Positions 34,427 to 43,981 of a stretch of 64,000 nucleotides of DNA are shown here, piece by piece. Each line of letters begins with the position of its first letter. Position 1 is the first letter of the stretch. The notes below the pieces were generated by a model. The model saw only the letters and a program-made list of their open reading frames with translations. It was not told where the DNA came from and did not search any database. A program made the translations under genes and the position numbers. Origin of the DNA: Thiohalobacter thiocyanaticus (GTDB taxonomy: Bacteria > Pseudomonadota > Gammaproteobacteria > Thiohalobacterales > Thiohalobacteraceae); NCBI RefSeq assembly GCF_003932505.1, contig NZ_QZMU01000001.1:2799001-2863000 (forward strand), written 5' to 3'.

Positions 34427-35806
34427 ATGTACTTCAGAAGCATTCTGCTCCTGCCGCTCGTCATGCTGCTGCTGGCCGCAGGCTGTGGCCGGGAACCGGA
34501 TTCCGAGGCGTCCTACCGTGACCTGGACGCGATCCGTGAATCCGGCAAACTGGTCGTCCTCACCCGCAACGCCCCCACCACCTGGTACATCGGCCGCGAC
34601 GACGCGCCCACCGGCCCCGAGCACGACCTGGCCGAGGCCTTCGCCGCCCATCTGGGCGTCGCGGTGGAATTCCGGGTCAAGGAGGGCGTGCCCGGGATCC
34701 TGGATGCGCTGGAAGCGGGTGAAGGCGATCTGGCAGCGCCGGGCCTGACATCATCCTCGACAGCCGGCGTGACCGGTTCGCCTTCGGCCCCGCCTATCAG
34801 GATGTCACCCAGCAGGTGGTGTGCCGGCGCGACAATGTGCAGCCGGAGACGGTGGCGGAACTGGCGGGTCTGAAACTCGAGGTGCTGGTCGACAGCAGCT
34901 ACAGCCGGCGGCTGCAACAGCTCGGGAAGGATCATCCGCAGCTGGAATGGCAGGAGACCACGGAGCACACACCACCGAAGAGCTGTGGCGCGCGGTCTGG
35001 GAGCGCGAGCTGGACTGCACCGTGGCCGATTCCACCATCGTCGATATCAACCGCCGCTACTACCCGGAACTGATCACGCCCATGAACCTCTCCAGGGCCC
35101 AGTCCCTGGGCTGGATGCTGGCGCGCGGCAACCGTTCGCTGCAGCGGGCCGTGGATGACTGGTTCCGGGAGTTCGCCGCCAGCATCCAGCCCAGGGCCGC
35201 CTTGCCGGCCTGCAGGAACGCTACTATGGTTTCTTCGAAGTGTTCGACTATGTGGATATCCGGACCTACATCCGCCGCATCGACGCCCGTTTTCCCGAAT
35301 ACCGTGAACTGTTCCGGCAGGCGGCGGAGCGATACGATCTGCCCTACACGGTGCTGGCCGCGCAGGGCTATCAGGAGTCGCACTGGAACGCCCGGGCCCG
35401 GTCCCCGACCGGGGTGCGCGGCATCATGATGCTGACCCTGAACACGGCCCGGGCGATGGGGGTCGACAACCGCCTCGATCCGAAGCAGAGCATCTTCGGC
35501 GGGGCCAGGTACCTGGCCCGGATGATGGATCGCTTCTCCGAAGAGGTGACAGGCGAAGACCGTATCTGGCTGGCGCTGGCGGCCTACAATGTCGGTCGGG
35601 CCCCACTGCACGATGCCCAGACCCTGGCGCGGCGGCTGGACCTGAGCCCTCATCACTGGCGCGACATCAAACAGGTGCTGCCGCTGCTGGCGAAGAAGGA
35701 ATACTACAAGGATCTGAAATACGGCTATGCCCGCGGTACCGAACCCGTCCGTTATGTGCAGCGCATCCGCGAATACCGGCATGTGCTGGAGAATCACCTG
35801 GAGTGA
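34427..35806 (+). pseudogene. mltF: Membrane-bound lytic transglycosylase F, broken by three frameshifts
   Basis: A lipoprotein signal (LLLAAGC, residues 12-20), an SBP_bac_3-type domain (SGKLVVLTRNAPTTWYIGRDDA) and an SLT domain with the catalytic AQGYQESHWNA and IRGIMMLTLNTA-like sequence read in order, in three frames. Shifts are near 34748 (one base missing in CTGACATC), near 34968-34974 (an extra AC in ACACAC) and near 35204 (one base missing). The shifts sum to zero, so the C-terminus (35240-35806) returns to the first frame. MltF cleaves peptidoglycan at the outer membrane. Truly inactive or a sequence-quality artefact. Confidence 0.85.
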
Positions 35807-35838
35807 GGCCCGGCGGGGTGTCAGAGGGGAGTTGAACC

Positions 35839-36756
35839 ATGCGTTCTGACCGCCGCCGCTTCCTGCAGGGGCTGGCCGGTCTGGGTGCGGCACTCGCCCT
35901 GGGCCCGGCCCGCGCCGGTTGCAAGGCACGGCATACCCGTTCCATTCCGGGCAGCAGCGAGGCCATTCCGGTCATCGGCATGGGCACTTGGCTGACCTTC
36001 GGCATCGACCCCGACAACGAAAGCGCGCTGACGCAGCGCACAGCCGTGCTGCGTACCCTGCTGGAACAGGGCGGCGGGATGGTCGATTCCTCGCCCATGT
36101 ACGGGACCTCCGAACAGGTCGTCGGCCGCTGCCTGGAGCGCATCGGTCGTCACCGCGGCCTGTTCGCCGCCACCAAGGTCTGGACCACCACCGCCCGCCA
36201 GGGCTATGTCCAGATGGAACATTCGAAGGCCCTGTGGGGCCTGCCGCGACTCGACCTGATGCAGGTGCACAACCTGCTGGACTGGAAGACCCACCTGCCC
36301 AACCTGTTCGCCATGAAGGATCGGGGCGAGATCCGCTACGTGGGCGTGACCACCTCTCATGGCCGCCGGCACCAGGAACTGATCCGCATCATGCAGCGAG
36401 AGCCGCTGGATTTCGTCCAGTTCACCTACAATGCGCTCGACCGGGAGGCGGAGGACACCCTGCTGCCCCTGGCCCGCGACCGCGGCATGGCGGTGATCGT
36501 CAACCGGCCCTTCCGCCGCGGCGCCTTGTTCGAGCACATCGGCCGCGCGCCGCTGCCGGGTTGGGCGGCCGAGATCGACTGCGACAACTGGGCCCAGGTG
36601 CTGCTGAAATTCATCATTTCGCATCCGGCCGTGACCTGCGCCATCCCGGCCACCCGGCGGGTCGACCACCTGCGGGAGAACCTGGGCGCGGCCTGCGGCG
36701 CGCTGCCGGATGCGGCCATGCGCCGGCGGATTGCGCAGCATGTCGCCGGTCTGTAG
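35839..36756 (+). CDS. Tat-exported aldo/keto reductase
   Basis: 305 residues with a twin-arginine leader (DRRRFLQGLAGLGAALALG). The AKR barrel shows the tetrad D..Y (VDSSPMYGTSE), K (AATKVWTT) and H (LMQVHNL), followed by NRPFRRGALF. Most AKRs are cytosolic NADPH enzymes; a Tat leader implies folded export, possibly with cofactor bound. It lies 76 bp upstream of the molybdenum hydroxylase genes in the same direction. Confidence 0.88.
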   Translation: MRSDRRRFLQGLAGLGAALALGPARAGCKARHTRSIPGSSEAIPVIGMGTWLTFGIDPDNESALTQRTAVLRTLLEQGGGMVDSSPMYGTSEQVVGRCLERIGRHRGLFAATKVWTTTARQGYVQMEHSKALWGLPRLDLMQVHNLLDWKTHLPNLFAMKDRGEIRYVGVTTSHGRRHQELIRIMQREPLDFVQFTYNALDREAEDTLLPLARDRGMAVIVNRPFRRGALFEHIGRAPLPGWAAEIDCDNWAQVLLKFIISHPAVTCAIPATRRVDHLRENLGAACGALPDAAMRRRIAQHVAGL

Positions 36757-36832
36757 CGTGTGACGGGCAGACGGGGACCGTTCCGCCTTCTATACTCCTG
36801 CACCAGATGCACATGAATATGGGGAGTCGTTC

Positions 36833-37306
36833 ATGATCAAACTCACTGTCAACGGAGAGTCGCATTCACTGGATGTCGATCCCGACATGCCGCTGCTGTG
36901 GGCGCTGCGCGACGTGCTGGGCCTGACCGGCACCAAGTACGGCTGCGGCATCGCCCGCTGCGGCGCCTGTTATGTGCACATGGACGGCCACAGCCTGCCG
37001 TCCTGCGTCACCCCGGTGAGCGCGGCCGAGGGCAAGGCCATCACCACCATCGAGGGCGTGGATTCCGACACGGCGCATGCGGTGCGCACGGCCTGGGCCG
37101 AGCTGAACGTGGTCCAGTGCGGCTACTGCCAGTCCGGCCAGATCATGAGCGCCATCGATCTGCTGGGACGCAATCCCGATCCGGACGACGCGGACATCAA
37201 CGATGCCATGCAGGGTAACCTGTGCCGCTGCAACACCTACGCCCGCATCCGCCAGGCGATCAGGCAGGCTGCCGCCTCACTCCGTGCGCAGGGAGGTGAG
37301 GCATGA
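36833..37306 (+). CDS. iorA: Isoquinoline 1-oxidoreductase-type alpha subunit ([2Fe-2S])
   Basis: 157 residues. A plant-type [2Fe-2S] site (C38, C43, C46, C58) is followed by the second cluster in the helical domain (C96, C99, C131, C133; [10 protein letters not shown]...[11 protein letters not shown]). This is the small electron-transfer subunit of xanthine-oxidase-family hydroxylases of the Ior type. The stop overlaps the large-subunit start by 4 bases. The substrate is not determined by sequence. Confidence 0.92.
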   Translation: MIKLTVNGESHSLDVDPDMPLLWALRDVLGLTGTKYGCGIARCGACYVHMDGHSLPSCVTPVSAAEGKAITTIEGVDSDTAHAVRTAWAELNVVQCGYCQSGQIMSAIDLLGRNPDPDDADINDAMQGNLCRCNTYARIRQAIRQAAASLRAQGGEA

Positions 37307-39501
37307 ACGCGCCCTTCAGGCTTACCCGTCGCCAGTTCCTGATCCGCAGTCTGTCCACCGGCGCCGGGCTGACCCTGGCCCTGTACCTGCCCGGCTGCGG
37401 CCGCGAGGCCGAATCCGGCGCCGCCGGTCCCGGTCAGGCCGGGGAGCGGGTCGCCCCCGCGGCCGAGTTCGAGCCCAACGCCTTCGTGCGCATCCTGCCC
37501 GACGACCGCGTCGAGGTGGTGATGAAGCACCTGGAGATGGGGCAGGGGACCTTCACCGGGCTGGCCACCCTGGTGGCCGAGGAACTCGACGCCGACTGGT
37601 CGCAGATCGTACCGGTGCCGGCACCGGCCGATCCCGAACGCTACAACAATCTGCAGTGGGGCAAGCTGCAGGGCACCGGCGGCAGCACCGCCATCGCCAA
37701 TGCCTACACCCAGATGCGCCAGGCCGGCGCCACGGCGCGCCATATGCTGGTACAGGCCGCCGCCGCCGAATGGGGCGTGCCGGCCGCGGAGATCCAGGTC
37801 AGTAAGGGGATGCTGAGTCATGCGGACAGCGGCCGTACGGCGCGGTTCGGCGAACTGGCCGCGGCGGCGGCCGACCAGCCGGTGCCGGACGAGGTGCTGC
37901 TCAAGGAGCCGGAGGAGTTCAGCCTGATCGGCACCTTCCTGCCGCGGCTGGACAATGCGGCCAAGCTCGATGGCAGCGCCGCCTATACCCAGGACATCCA
38001 GCTGTCCGACATGCGCGTGGCGGTGGTGGCGCATCCGCCGCGCTTCGGGGCGAAGGTCAAGGGCTTCGACGCTGCCGCGGCGAAGCAGGTCAAAGGGGTC
38101 ACCGAGGTGCTCGAGATCCCCACCGGCGTGGCCGTGCTGGCCGCCGACACCTGGAGCGCGATCAAGGGCCGCGAAGCGCTGCAGGTGCAATGGGATGAAT
38201 CCGGCGCCTTCCGCATGAGCAGCGAGGAGATCCTGGCCGACTACCGGGACAAGGCCAGAGGAGAGGCCGCGGTCGCGCGCAGCGAGGGCGATGCCGCCGG
38301 CGTGCTGGAGAATGCCTCCACCCGTCTGACGGCGGCCATGCATATGCCCTATCTGGCGCATGCCGCGATGGAGCCGCTCAACTGCGTCATGCAGCTCACC
38401 GACGATGGCTGCGAGGTGTGGAACGGCGAGCAGTTCCAGACCGTGGATCAGCAGAACGTGGCAAAGGTGCTGGGCCTGAAGCCGGAGCAGGTGAAGATCA
38501 ACATGCTCTATGCCGGCGGTTCCTTCGGCCGGCGCGCCAATCCGCATTCGGACTACCTGGTGGAGACGGCGCATATCGTCAGGGCCGCACAGGAGCGGGG
38601 ACCGGTGAAGCTGGTCTGGACCCGCGAGGACGACATGCTCGGCGGTTACTACCGGCCGTTTTATTACCATGAGCTCGAGGCCGGCCTGGACGGCGAGGGC
38701 ATGCCGCTGGCCTGGCGTCACCGCATCGTCGGCCAGTCCATCATGGCCGGTACCGTCATGGAGGGCGGCATGGTCAAGGACGGGGTGGACGCCACCTCGG
38801 TCGAGGGCGCGGCCAACCTGCCCTATGCCATTCCCAATCTGGAGGTGGATCTGGTCACCACCGAGCTGCCGGTCACGGTGCAGTGGTGGCGTTCGGTGGG
38901 CTCGACCCACACCGCCTTCGCGGTCGAGACCTTCATCGACAGACTGGCCCGCGCCGCCGGCCGCGATCCGGTCGATTACCGCCGTGGGCTGCTCAAGGAC
39001 CATCCGCGCCACCTTGGCGTACTGGAACTGGCCGCGGAGAAGGCCGGCTGGGGTCGGCCGCTGCCCGAGGGCAGGGCGCGCGGCGTGGCGGTGCACGAGT
39101 CCTTCAACTCCTATGTGGCCGAGGTGGCCGAGGTCAGTGTCGGCGACAACGGGCGCATCAATGTGGAGCGGGTGGTGATCGCCGTGGACTGCGGGGTGGC
39201 GGTCAATCCCGACAATATCCGCGCCCAGATGGAAGGCGGCATGGCCTTCGGCCTGGCCGCGGCCCTGATGAGCGAGATTACCCTGGAGGACGGTCTGGTG
39301 GTGCAGTCGAACTTCGATGGCTACGAGGTGCTGGCCATCGACCGCATGCCCGAGGTCGAGGTGTACATCGTGCCCTCGACCGAGCCGCCCACCGGCGTGG
39401 GCGAGCCGGCCACGCCGGTGATCGCGCCGGCCGTGGCCAATGCACTGAGCGTACTCACCGGCCAGGACTTCGATCGTCTTCCGCTGCGCCTTGCGGTCTG
39501 A
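37303..39501 (+). CDS. iorB: Isoquinoline 1-oxidoreductase-type beta subunit (molybdopterin, Tat-exported)
   Basis: 732 residues. A twin-arginine leader ([14 protein letters not shown], with PGCG at about 29-32) precedes the aldehyde-oxidase/xanthine-dehydrogenase molybdopterin domains. Visible are [30 protein letters not shown] and the terminal [19 protein letters not shown] with the catalytic Glu. It hydroxylates an N-heterocycle or aldehyde in the periplasm using a Mo-MCD cofactor. IorA has no leader and probably hitchhikes through Tat. Confidence 0.92.
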   Translation: MNAPFRLTRRQFLIRSLSTGAGLTLALYLPGCGREAESGAAGPGQAGERVAPAAEFEPNAFVRILPDDRVEVVMKHLEMGQGTFTGLATLVAEELDADWSQIVPVPAPADPERYNNLQWGKLQGTGGSTAIANAYTQMRQAGATARHMLVQAAAAEWGVPAAEIQVSKGMLSHADSGRTARFGELAAAAADQPVPDEVLLKEPEEFSLIGTFLPRLDNAAKLDGSAAYTQDIQLSDMRVAVVAHPPRFGAKVKGFDAAAAKQVKGVTEVLEIPTGVAVLAADTWSAIKGREALQVQWDESGAFRMSSEEILADYRDKARGEAAVARSEGDAAGVLENASTRLTAAMHMPYLAHAAMEPLNCVMQLTDDGCEVWNGEQFQTVDQQNVAKVLGLKPEQVKINMLYAGGSFGRRANPHSDYLVETAHIVRAAQERGPVKLVWTREDDMLGGYYRPFYYHELEAGLDGEGMPLAWRHRIVGQSIMAGTVMEGGMVKDGVDATSVEGAANLPYAIPNLEVDLVTTELPVTVQWWRSVGSTHTAFAVETFIDRLARAAGRDPVDYRRGLLKDHPRHLGVLELAAEKAGWGRPLPEGRARGVAVHESFNSYVAEVAEVSVGDNGRINVERVVIAVDCGVAVNPDNIRAQMEGGMAFGLAAALMSEITLEDGLVVQSNFDGYEVLAIDRMPEVEVYIVPSTEPPTGVGEPATPVIAPAVANALSVLTGQDFDRLPLRLAV

Positions 39502-39509
39502 TTGATGTT

Positions 39510-40499
39510 ATGACTGAGCCTCGCATCTGCAGTGACGATTACGGGATTCTCACCTCGGCACGCGACTGGCTGGCCGCCGGCCGCGAGCCCGCGCTGGTCA
39601 CGGTGCTGAAAACCTGGGGCTCATCGCCGCGCCCGCCCGGTTCGCTGCTGGTCATGTGCCGCGACGCCGGTCATGCCGGTTCGGTCTCCGGCGGCTGCGT
39701 GGAGGCGGATCTGCTGGAACGCTACCGGTCCGGCGAGCTGGGGGAATTGCCCACCCGCGTCGACTATGGCGTCAACCGCGAGGAAGCGACGCGCTTCGGC
39801 CTGCCCTGCGGCGGACGGCTGGAACTGCTGGTCGAGGCGCTGACCGATGCCGCCCAGCTGGATGAATTGCTCGCGGCCATGGACGCGCACCGGCTGCTGG
39901 CCCGCGAGGTCGATCCGGCGAGCGGCAGGGTGCGGCTGCGGCCGGCCGGTCCGGAGCCGACGTTCGCCTGCGGCGAGTCGGGCGTCACCCGGGTGTTCGG
40001 ACCGGCCTGGCGTATGTTGCTGATCGGGGCGGGGCATCTGTCCCAGTATGTCTCCCGCCTGGCGCTGATGCTGGATTTCGACGTCATCGTCTGCGATCCC
40101 CGGGAAGAGTACGCGCGCGACTGGCAGGTGCCAGGAACCCGTCTGGTTACCCTGATGCCCGACGATGCCGTCGCGGCCTACACGGGCCATCCGCGCAGCA
40201 TTGTGCTGGCCCTGACCCACGACCCCAAGCTGGATGACCTGGCGCTGCTGGATGCGCTGGTGTCCGACGCCTTTTATGTCGGCGCCATCGGCTCGCGCCG
40301 CAACTGCGAGCTGCGGCGCCGACGCCTGCGTGACATGGGGCTGCCGGAGTCGCAGCTGCAGCGCCTGTACGCCCCGGTCGGCCTGCCCATCGGCAGCCAC
40401 ACTCCGCCCGAGATCGCCGTCTCCATCCTGGCCGAGATCACCGCCCTGCGTAACGCCGCGGCGCCCTCGGCAGGCGCGCGCAGCATCACCGCCGCATGA
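39510..40499 (+). CDS. xdhC: XdhC family molybdenum-hydroxylase maturation protein
   Basis: 329 residues from the ATG at 39510. The N-terminal XdhC/CoxI domain (VTVLKTWGSSPRPPGSLLVM, SGGCVEADL, GLPCGGRLELLVE) is followed by a Rossmann XdhC_C domain (LLIGAGHLSQYVSRLA, THDPKLDDLAL, YVGAIGSRRN). XdhC proteins bind the molybdenum cofactor, help its sulfuration and hand it to the apo-hydroxylase. The position directly behind iorB makes IorB its client. Confidence 0.94.
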   Translation: MTEPRICSDDYGILTSARDWLAAGREPALVTVLKTWGSSPRPPGSLLVMCRDAGHAGSVSGGCVEADLLERYRSGELGELPTRVDYGVNREEATRFGLPCGGRLELLVEALTDAAQLDELLAAMDAHRLLAREVDPASGRVRLRPAGPEPTFACGESGVTRVFGPAWRMLLIGAGHLSQYVSRLALMLDFDVIVCDPREEYARDWQVPGTRLVTLMPDDAVAAYTGHPRSIVLALTHDPKLDDLALLDALVSDAFYVGAIGSRRNCELRRRRLRDMGLPESQLQRLYAPVGLPIGSHTPPEIAVSILAEITALRNAAAPSAGARSITAA

Positions 40500-41059
40500 G
40501 CCGGCCCGTGGGTATCCTGCTGGCGGCCGGTCAAAGCCGCCGGTTCGGAACCGACAAGCTGCTGCACCCATTGCCGGACGGCACACCGCTGGCCCTGGCC
40601 GCGGCCAAAAACCTGTGCCTGGCGCTGCCTGAAACCGTCGCAGTGGTGGCGCAGGCCGACTCCGCCGTGGCCGGGCTGATGCGCAATGCCGGTATACCGG
40701 TGGTGGTCAATGCCGGGGCAGAGGACGGGATGGGCACCAGCATCGCCTGCGGCGTGCGTGCCTGTGACCCGGTGGCGGGCTGGGTGATTGCGCTGGCGGA
40801 CATGCCCTTCATCGAACCGGAGACCATCGTCAGGGTGGCAGCTGCGCTTACGGATAAACAGGTCATCGCGGCGCCTGCGTATGTGGGCAGGCGTGGCCAT
40901 CCAGTGGGCTTTGGTGCAGGTTATTATGAGGCGCTGGCACAACTCGTTGGTGATCGGGGCGCGCGTGGAATCGTACAGGAGCACCGTGATCGCCTCCATC
41001 TGGTGCCGACGGACGACCCGGGAGTGCTGCGCGACATCGACCGCCGCGAGGATCTTTGA
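40496..41059 (+). CDS. mocA: Molybdenum cofactor cytidylyltransferase (MocA-like)
   Basis: 187 residues of the NTP_transf_3 family: ILLAAGQSRRFGTDKLLHPL (nucleotide-binding loop), a DGMGTSIACGV loop and ALADMPFIEPETI. MocA makes molybdopterin cytosine dinucleotide for xanthine-oxidase-type enzymes, which fits the IorAB genes. It overlaps the xdhC stop by 4 bases. Last gene of the operon. Confidence 0.9.
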   Translation: MSRPVGILLAAGQSRRFGTDKLLHPLPDGTPLALAAAKNLCLALPETVAVVAQADSAVAGLMRNAGIPVVVNAGAEDGMGTSIACGVRACDPVAGWVIALADMPFIEPETIVRVAAALTDKQVIAAPAYVGRRGHPVGFGAGYYEALAQLVGDRGARGIVQEHRDRLHLVPTDDPGVLRDIDRREDL

Positions 41060-41066
41060 CCCGATG

Positions 41067-41114
41067 CAGGTCGGGTCAGCCCGACATAAGCCGGGTTGTT
41101 ATCTGTCGGGTTGC
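41067..41114. repeat. Degraded GGTCGGGTT-family repeat
   Basis: CAGGTCGGGTCAGCCCGACA and a later TGTCGGGTTG are remnants of the family at 14428, 20881 and 47068. The rest of the 130-bp gap to the next gene shows nothing distinct. Confidence 0.55.
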
Positions 41115-41189
41115 GCTTTTCAGGCCAACACGAACTATGTCACTATTTATCCTGGATTGTGCGCGTAGACAGGTTGTTTTCGGACTGGT

Positions 41190-41405
41190 TCATGATCGGT
41201 AAAGCATCAGCAGATTTTCCCCTGCCCGGGTTATCCGGTATGTCATGCCCCGGTGCTCCAGCGGTAAACCCGTGACCTGACACTGCTCAACAAGGCCGAA
41301 TTCAATCAGTCTGCCCAGTACTGTATCCCGGCATGACGGATCGCTGGTGGATTCCTGCGTTGCAATCCATTCCAGGCATTTCCATTCCTCATCTGTCAGA
41401 TGCAT
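41190..41405 (-). CDS. Small winged-helix-like hypothetical protein
   Basis: 71 residues: HLTDEEWKCLEWIATQE then a GRLIEFGLVEQ helix and MTYRITRAGENLL, the layout of a small winged helix. The family is not recognised and the ribosome site is weak. It lies 69 bp downstream of trkH on the same strand. Confidence 0.55.
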   Translation of the reverse strand: MHLTDEEWKCLEWIATQESTSDPSCRDTVLGRLIEFGLVEQCQVTGLPLEHRGMTYRITRAGENLLMLYRS

Positions 41406-41474
41406 GGGGCGTGGTATCCAGTTACTGTTTCCGATACTGAATCCATGGATTGCGTCCGGATCTCCTGCGTTGAC

Positions 41475-42918
41475 TCACTGCCGCCAGTAGGCCGGCAGGA
41501 ACAGGATGAGCAGGGTGAATACCTCCAGTCGTCCCACCAGCATGCCGAATATTCCGAGCCATTTGACCGTGTCGCTGACATTGGTGAAATTGGCGGCCAC
41601 ATCGCCGAGTCCGGGGCCCAGCAGGTTGATGGTGGCCACCACGGCGCCCAGGGCGGATTCCAGGTCGAGCCCGGCGGCCATCATGGCCACCGTCAGCAGC
41701 AGGGAGGTGACGATATACAGAACATAGAAGCCCCAGACCGAAAACAGTACGTCTTCGGTGACCGGTCTTGCCCCCAGCTTGATCACGGAGATGGCCCTCG
41801 GGTGGGCCAGTTGGAACAGCTGTCTCAGCCCGAGTTTGGCCAGCAGCAGAATGCGCAACACCTTGATACCGCCCGCGGTTGAGCCCGCACAGCCACCCGT
41901 GAAGGACAGCATCACCAGGATCAGGGGAATGTGCAGCGGCCATTCGGCAAAGGTGGCGGTGCCGAATCCGGTGCTGGTGAGGATCGAGGCGACCTGGAAA
42001 CTGGCATGACGGATCGATTCGACCCCATTGTAGACCTGGGTCCAGTACAGGCTGGCAGCGATGAACAGGGAGGCAAGGATGAAAATCAACCCGTAGGCAC
42101 GGACCTCGGGGTCGCTCATGTACGGCATGGGCGAAAGCCGCCGCCAGACCACGAAGTGAATGGCGAAATTGATGCCGCCGGCGAGCATGAAGACGATCGC
42201 GATGGCCTCGATCAGCGGACTGTTGAAATAGCCGATGCTCAGATCATGGGGCGAGAAACCGCCGGTGGCGACTGTGGTGTAGGCATGGCTTACGGCGTCG
42301 AAGGGCGACATTCCGGCCAGCCAGTAGGCAAGCGCACAGGCGATGGTCAGTGACAGGTAGATGATCCACAGGGCGCGGGCGGTCTGGGCGATTCTGGGCG
42401 TCAGCTTCTCATATTTGCTCTACCCCGGAGGCCTCGGCACGGTACAGCTGCATGCCGCCAACCCCGAGCAGGGGAAGTATGGCAACAGCCAGGACGATGA
42501 TGCCCATCCCGCCCAGCCACTGGATCTGCTGGCGGTGATACAGGATCGGAGGCGGCAGTTGATCCAGCCCGACGATGACGGTGGCGCCGGTGGTGGTGAA
42601 GCCGGAGATGGATTCGAATACGGCGTCTGTCAGGTTCAGGTGCAGTCCGAGGATGAAGGGCAGGGCGCCGATCACGCCCAGCACGAACCAGAACAGGGTA
42701 ACGACCAGAAAGCCGTCCCGCACCGACAGCTCGTGGCGATACCGGAGATTGGGCAGCCAGAGCGCCAGACCCAGCACCAGAGACACCAGGGTGGAGCCGA
42801 GAAACACGGTCCATTGGCCATCCGCGTAGCCCAGCGCGAGACCCAGCGAGGGAATGAAGCCCAGGCTGTATATCATCAGCAGGATACCGATGAGCCGTAT
42901 GACCGATCGCCAGTGCAT
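41475..42918 (-). pseudogene. trkH: Trk/Ktr potassium uptake protein TrkH, frameshifted
   Basis: Two open segments together give a full-length TrkH of about 480 residues. The N-terminal part (42918-42409) has pore loop 1, SISGFTTTGATV, and ends GVGGMQLYRAEASGVEQI. The C-terminal part (about 42411-41475) has TTVATGGFS, ILTSTGFGTATF and NLLGPGLGDVA, pore loops 2-4. A one-base shift near 42409-42418 joins them (TGA at 42411-42409). TrkH is the K+-conducting membrane subunit. No trkA lies nearby. Real lesion or sequencing indel. Confidence 0.85.
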
Positions 42919-43065
42919 CGGCTACGCGGGGTCTCTGCCGGGCCTGTGCGGCTGCAGACAGGGATGTGGATATGGCATTGTTATGCGTATCGTCAAGGCC
43001 GGACAGACCGATCCGTTCGGTGTCGCCAGGGCGTATTATGCCGCAAGTGAAACGGTGAGAGGAAA

Positions 43066-43086
43066 TGACCGGTGCATTTCCGGTCA
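43066..43086. terminator. Hairpin at the end of the PhyH gene
   Basis: TGACCGG (43066-43072) and CCGGTCA (43080-43086) form a 7-bp stem overlapping the leftward stop codon. There is no strong T-run, so this is a weak terminator candidate. Confidence 0.4.
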
Positions 43087-43866
43087 GGGCAGCAGCAGCT
43101 CCGGCACCCCGGCTGAGCGGGTGCCCGGCCGCGGGGGATTGTCGGCGGCGCGGAAGGTGAACACCACCGAGTATTTGGTGCGGTCGCTGAAGTTGCGGGT
43201 GGCGGCGTGCAGGGTGCGTGCGTGGAAGAACAGCACGTCGCCCGGCTCCAGCAGGGCGGGTGGCTGCTGCGCAATCAGCTCCCGGTTGGCCTCCAGGTCC
43301 TCGCGGAAGAATTCCTGTTCGTCATAGCGTTCACGCGCCAGCTCCAGCCGATGGCTGCCGGGGATCAGGCGCATGCAGCCGTTGTCCTCGCGTTCCGGGC
43401 CCAGGGCCAGCCAGACATTGACCAGATCGGGCCGGGCGAAATTCCAGTAGCGGGTGTCCTGATGCCAGCCGGTGTCGGAGCTGAACTGCGGTTGCTTGGT
43501 CATGATGCAGTTGTGGTGCGCCAGCGGCACGACCAGCTCCGGGCCGAGCAGCTGGCGCACACGGTTGAGCAGCGGGAAATGGGTGAGCCACTCGGTGAAG
43601 GCCCAGTCGCGCGACTGGGCGCGCAGCAGGCGGCGGACGGTGCGCCCCCCGGCCTGTTCGCGCGAGGCCGGGGCGCCCGGGTAGTGCAGATCGGCCTCGT
43701 ATTCCACCGGCGGTATCTGCGCGGCCAGTTGGGCCTCGGCGACTTCCAGCAGGCGCTGATGCAACGCGGGCGGGGCCAGCCGCGGAACGATGACATAACC
43801 GTCGCGCTGGAACCGGGTCTGTTCCTCCGTGTTGAAGGCGTCGGTCAGGATGGCGGTGTCGGGCAT
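43084..43866 (-). CDS. Phytanoyl-CoA dioxygenase (PhyH) family protein
   Basis: 260 residues of the Fe(II)/2-oxoglutarate PhyH fold: FQRDGYVIVPRL, the facial triad H-x-D (TGWHQDTRYWN) and a distal His in LEPGDVLFFHARTLHAATRN. The substrate is unknown; family members hydroxylate lipids, ectoine and small secondary metabolites. No ectoine genes are adjacent. Single gene between trkH and mltD, same strand. Confidence 0.9.
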   Translation of the reverse strand: MPDTAILTDAFNTEEQTRFQRDGYVIVPRLAPPALHQRLLEVAEAQLAAQIPPVEYEADLHYPGAPASREQAGGRTVRRLLRAQSRDWAFTEWLTHFPLLNRVRQLLGPELVVPLAHHNCIMTKQPQFSSDTGWHQDTRYWNFARPDLVNVWLALGPEREDNGCMRLIPGSHRLELARERYDEQEFFREDLEANRELIAQQPPALLEPGDVLFFHARTLHAATRNFSDRTKYSVVFTFRAADNPPRPGTRSAGVPELLLP

Positions 43867-43981
43867 GGCGGCGGCTGTCGGTCCGGCTGAGGGAAGAAAA
43901 CCGGGGATGCCCCCCGGACCCGGGATTTTATCCTATTGCGGGTCGGGGATTACAGGGTTGGAGCAATGCAGGGGCCGGGGC

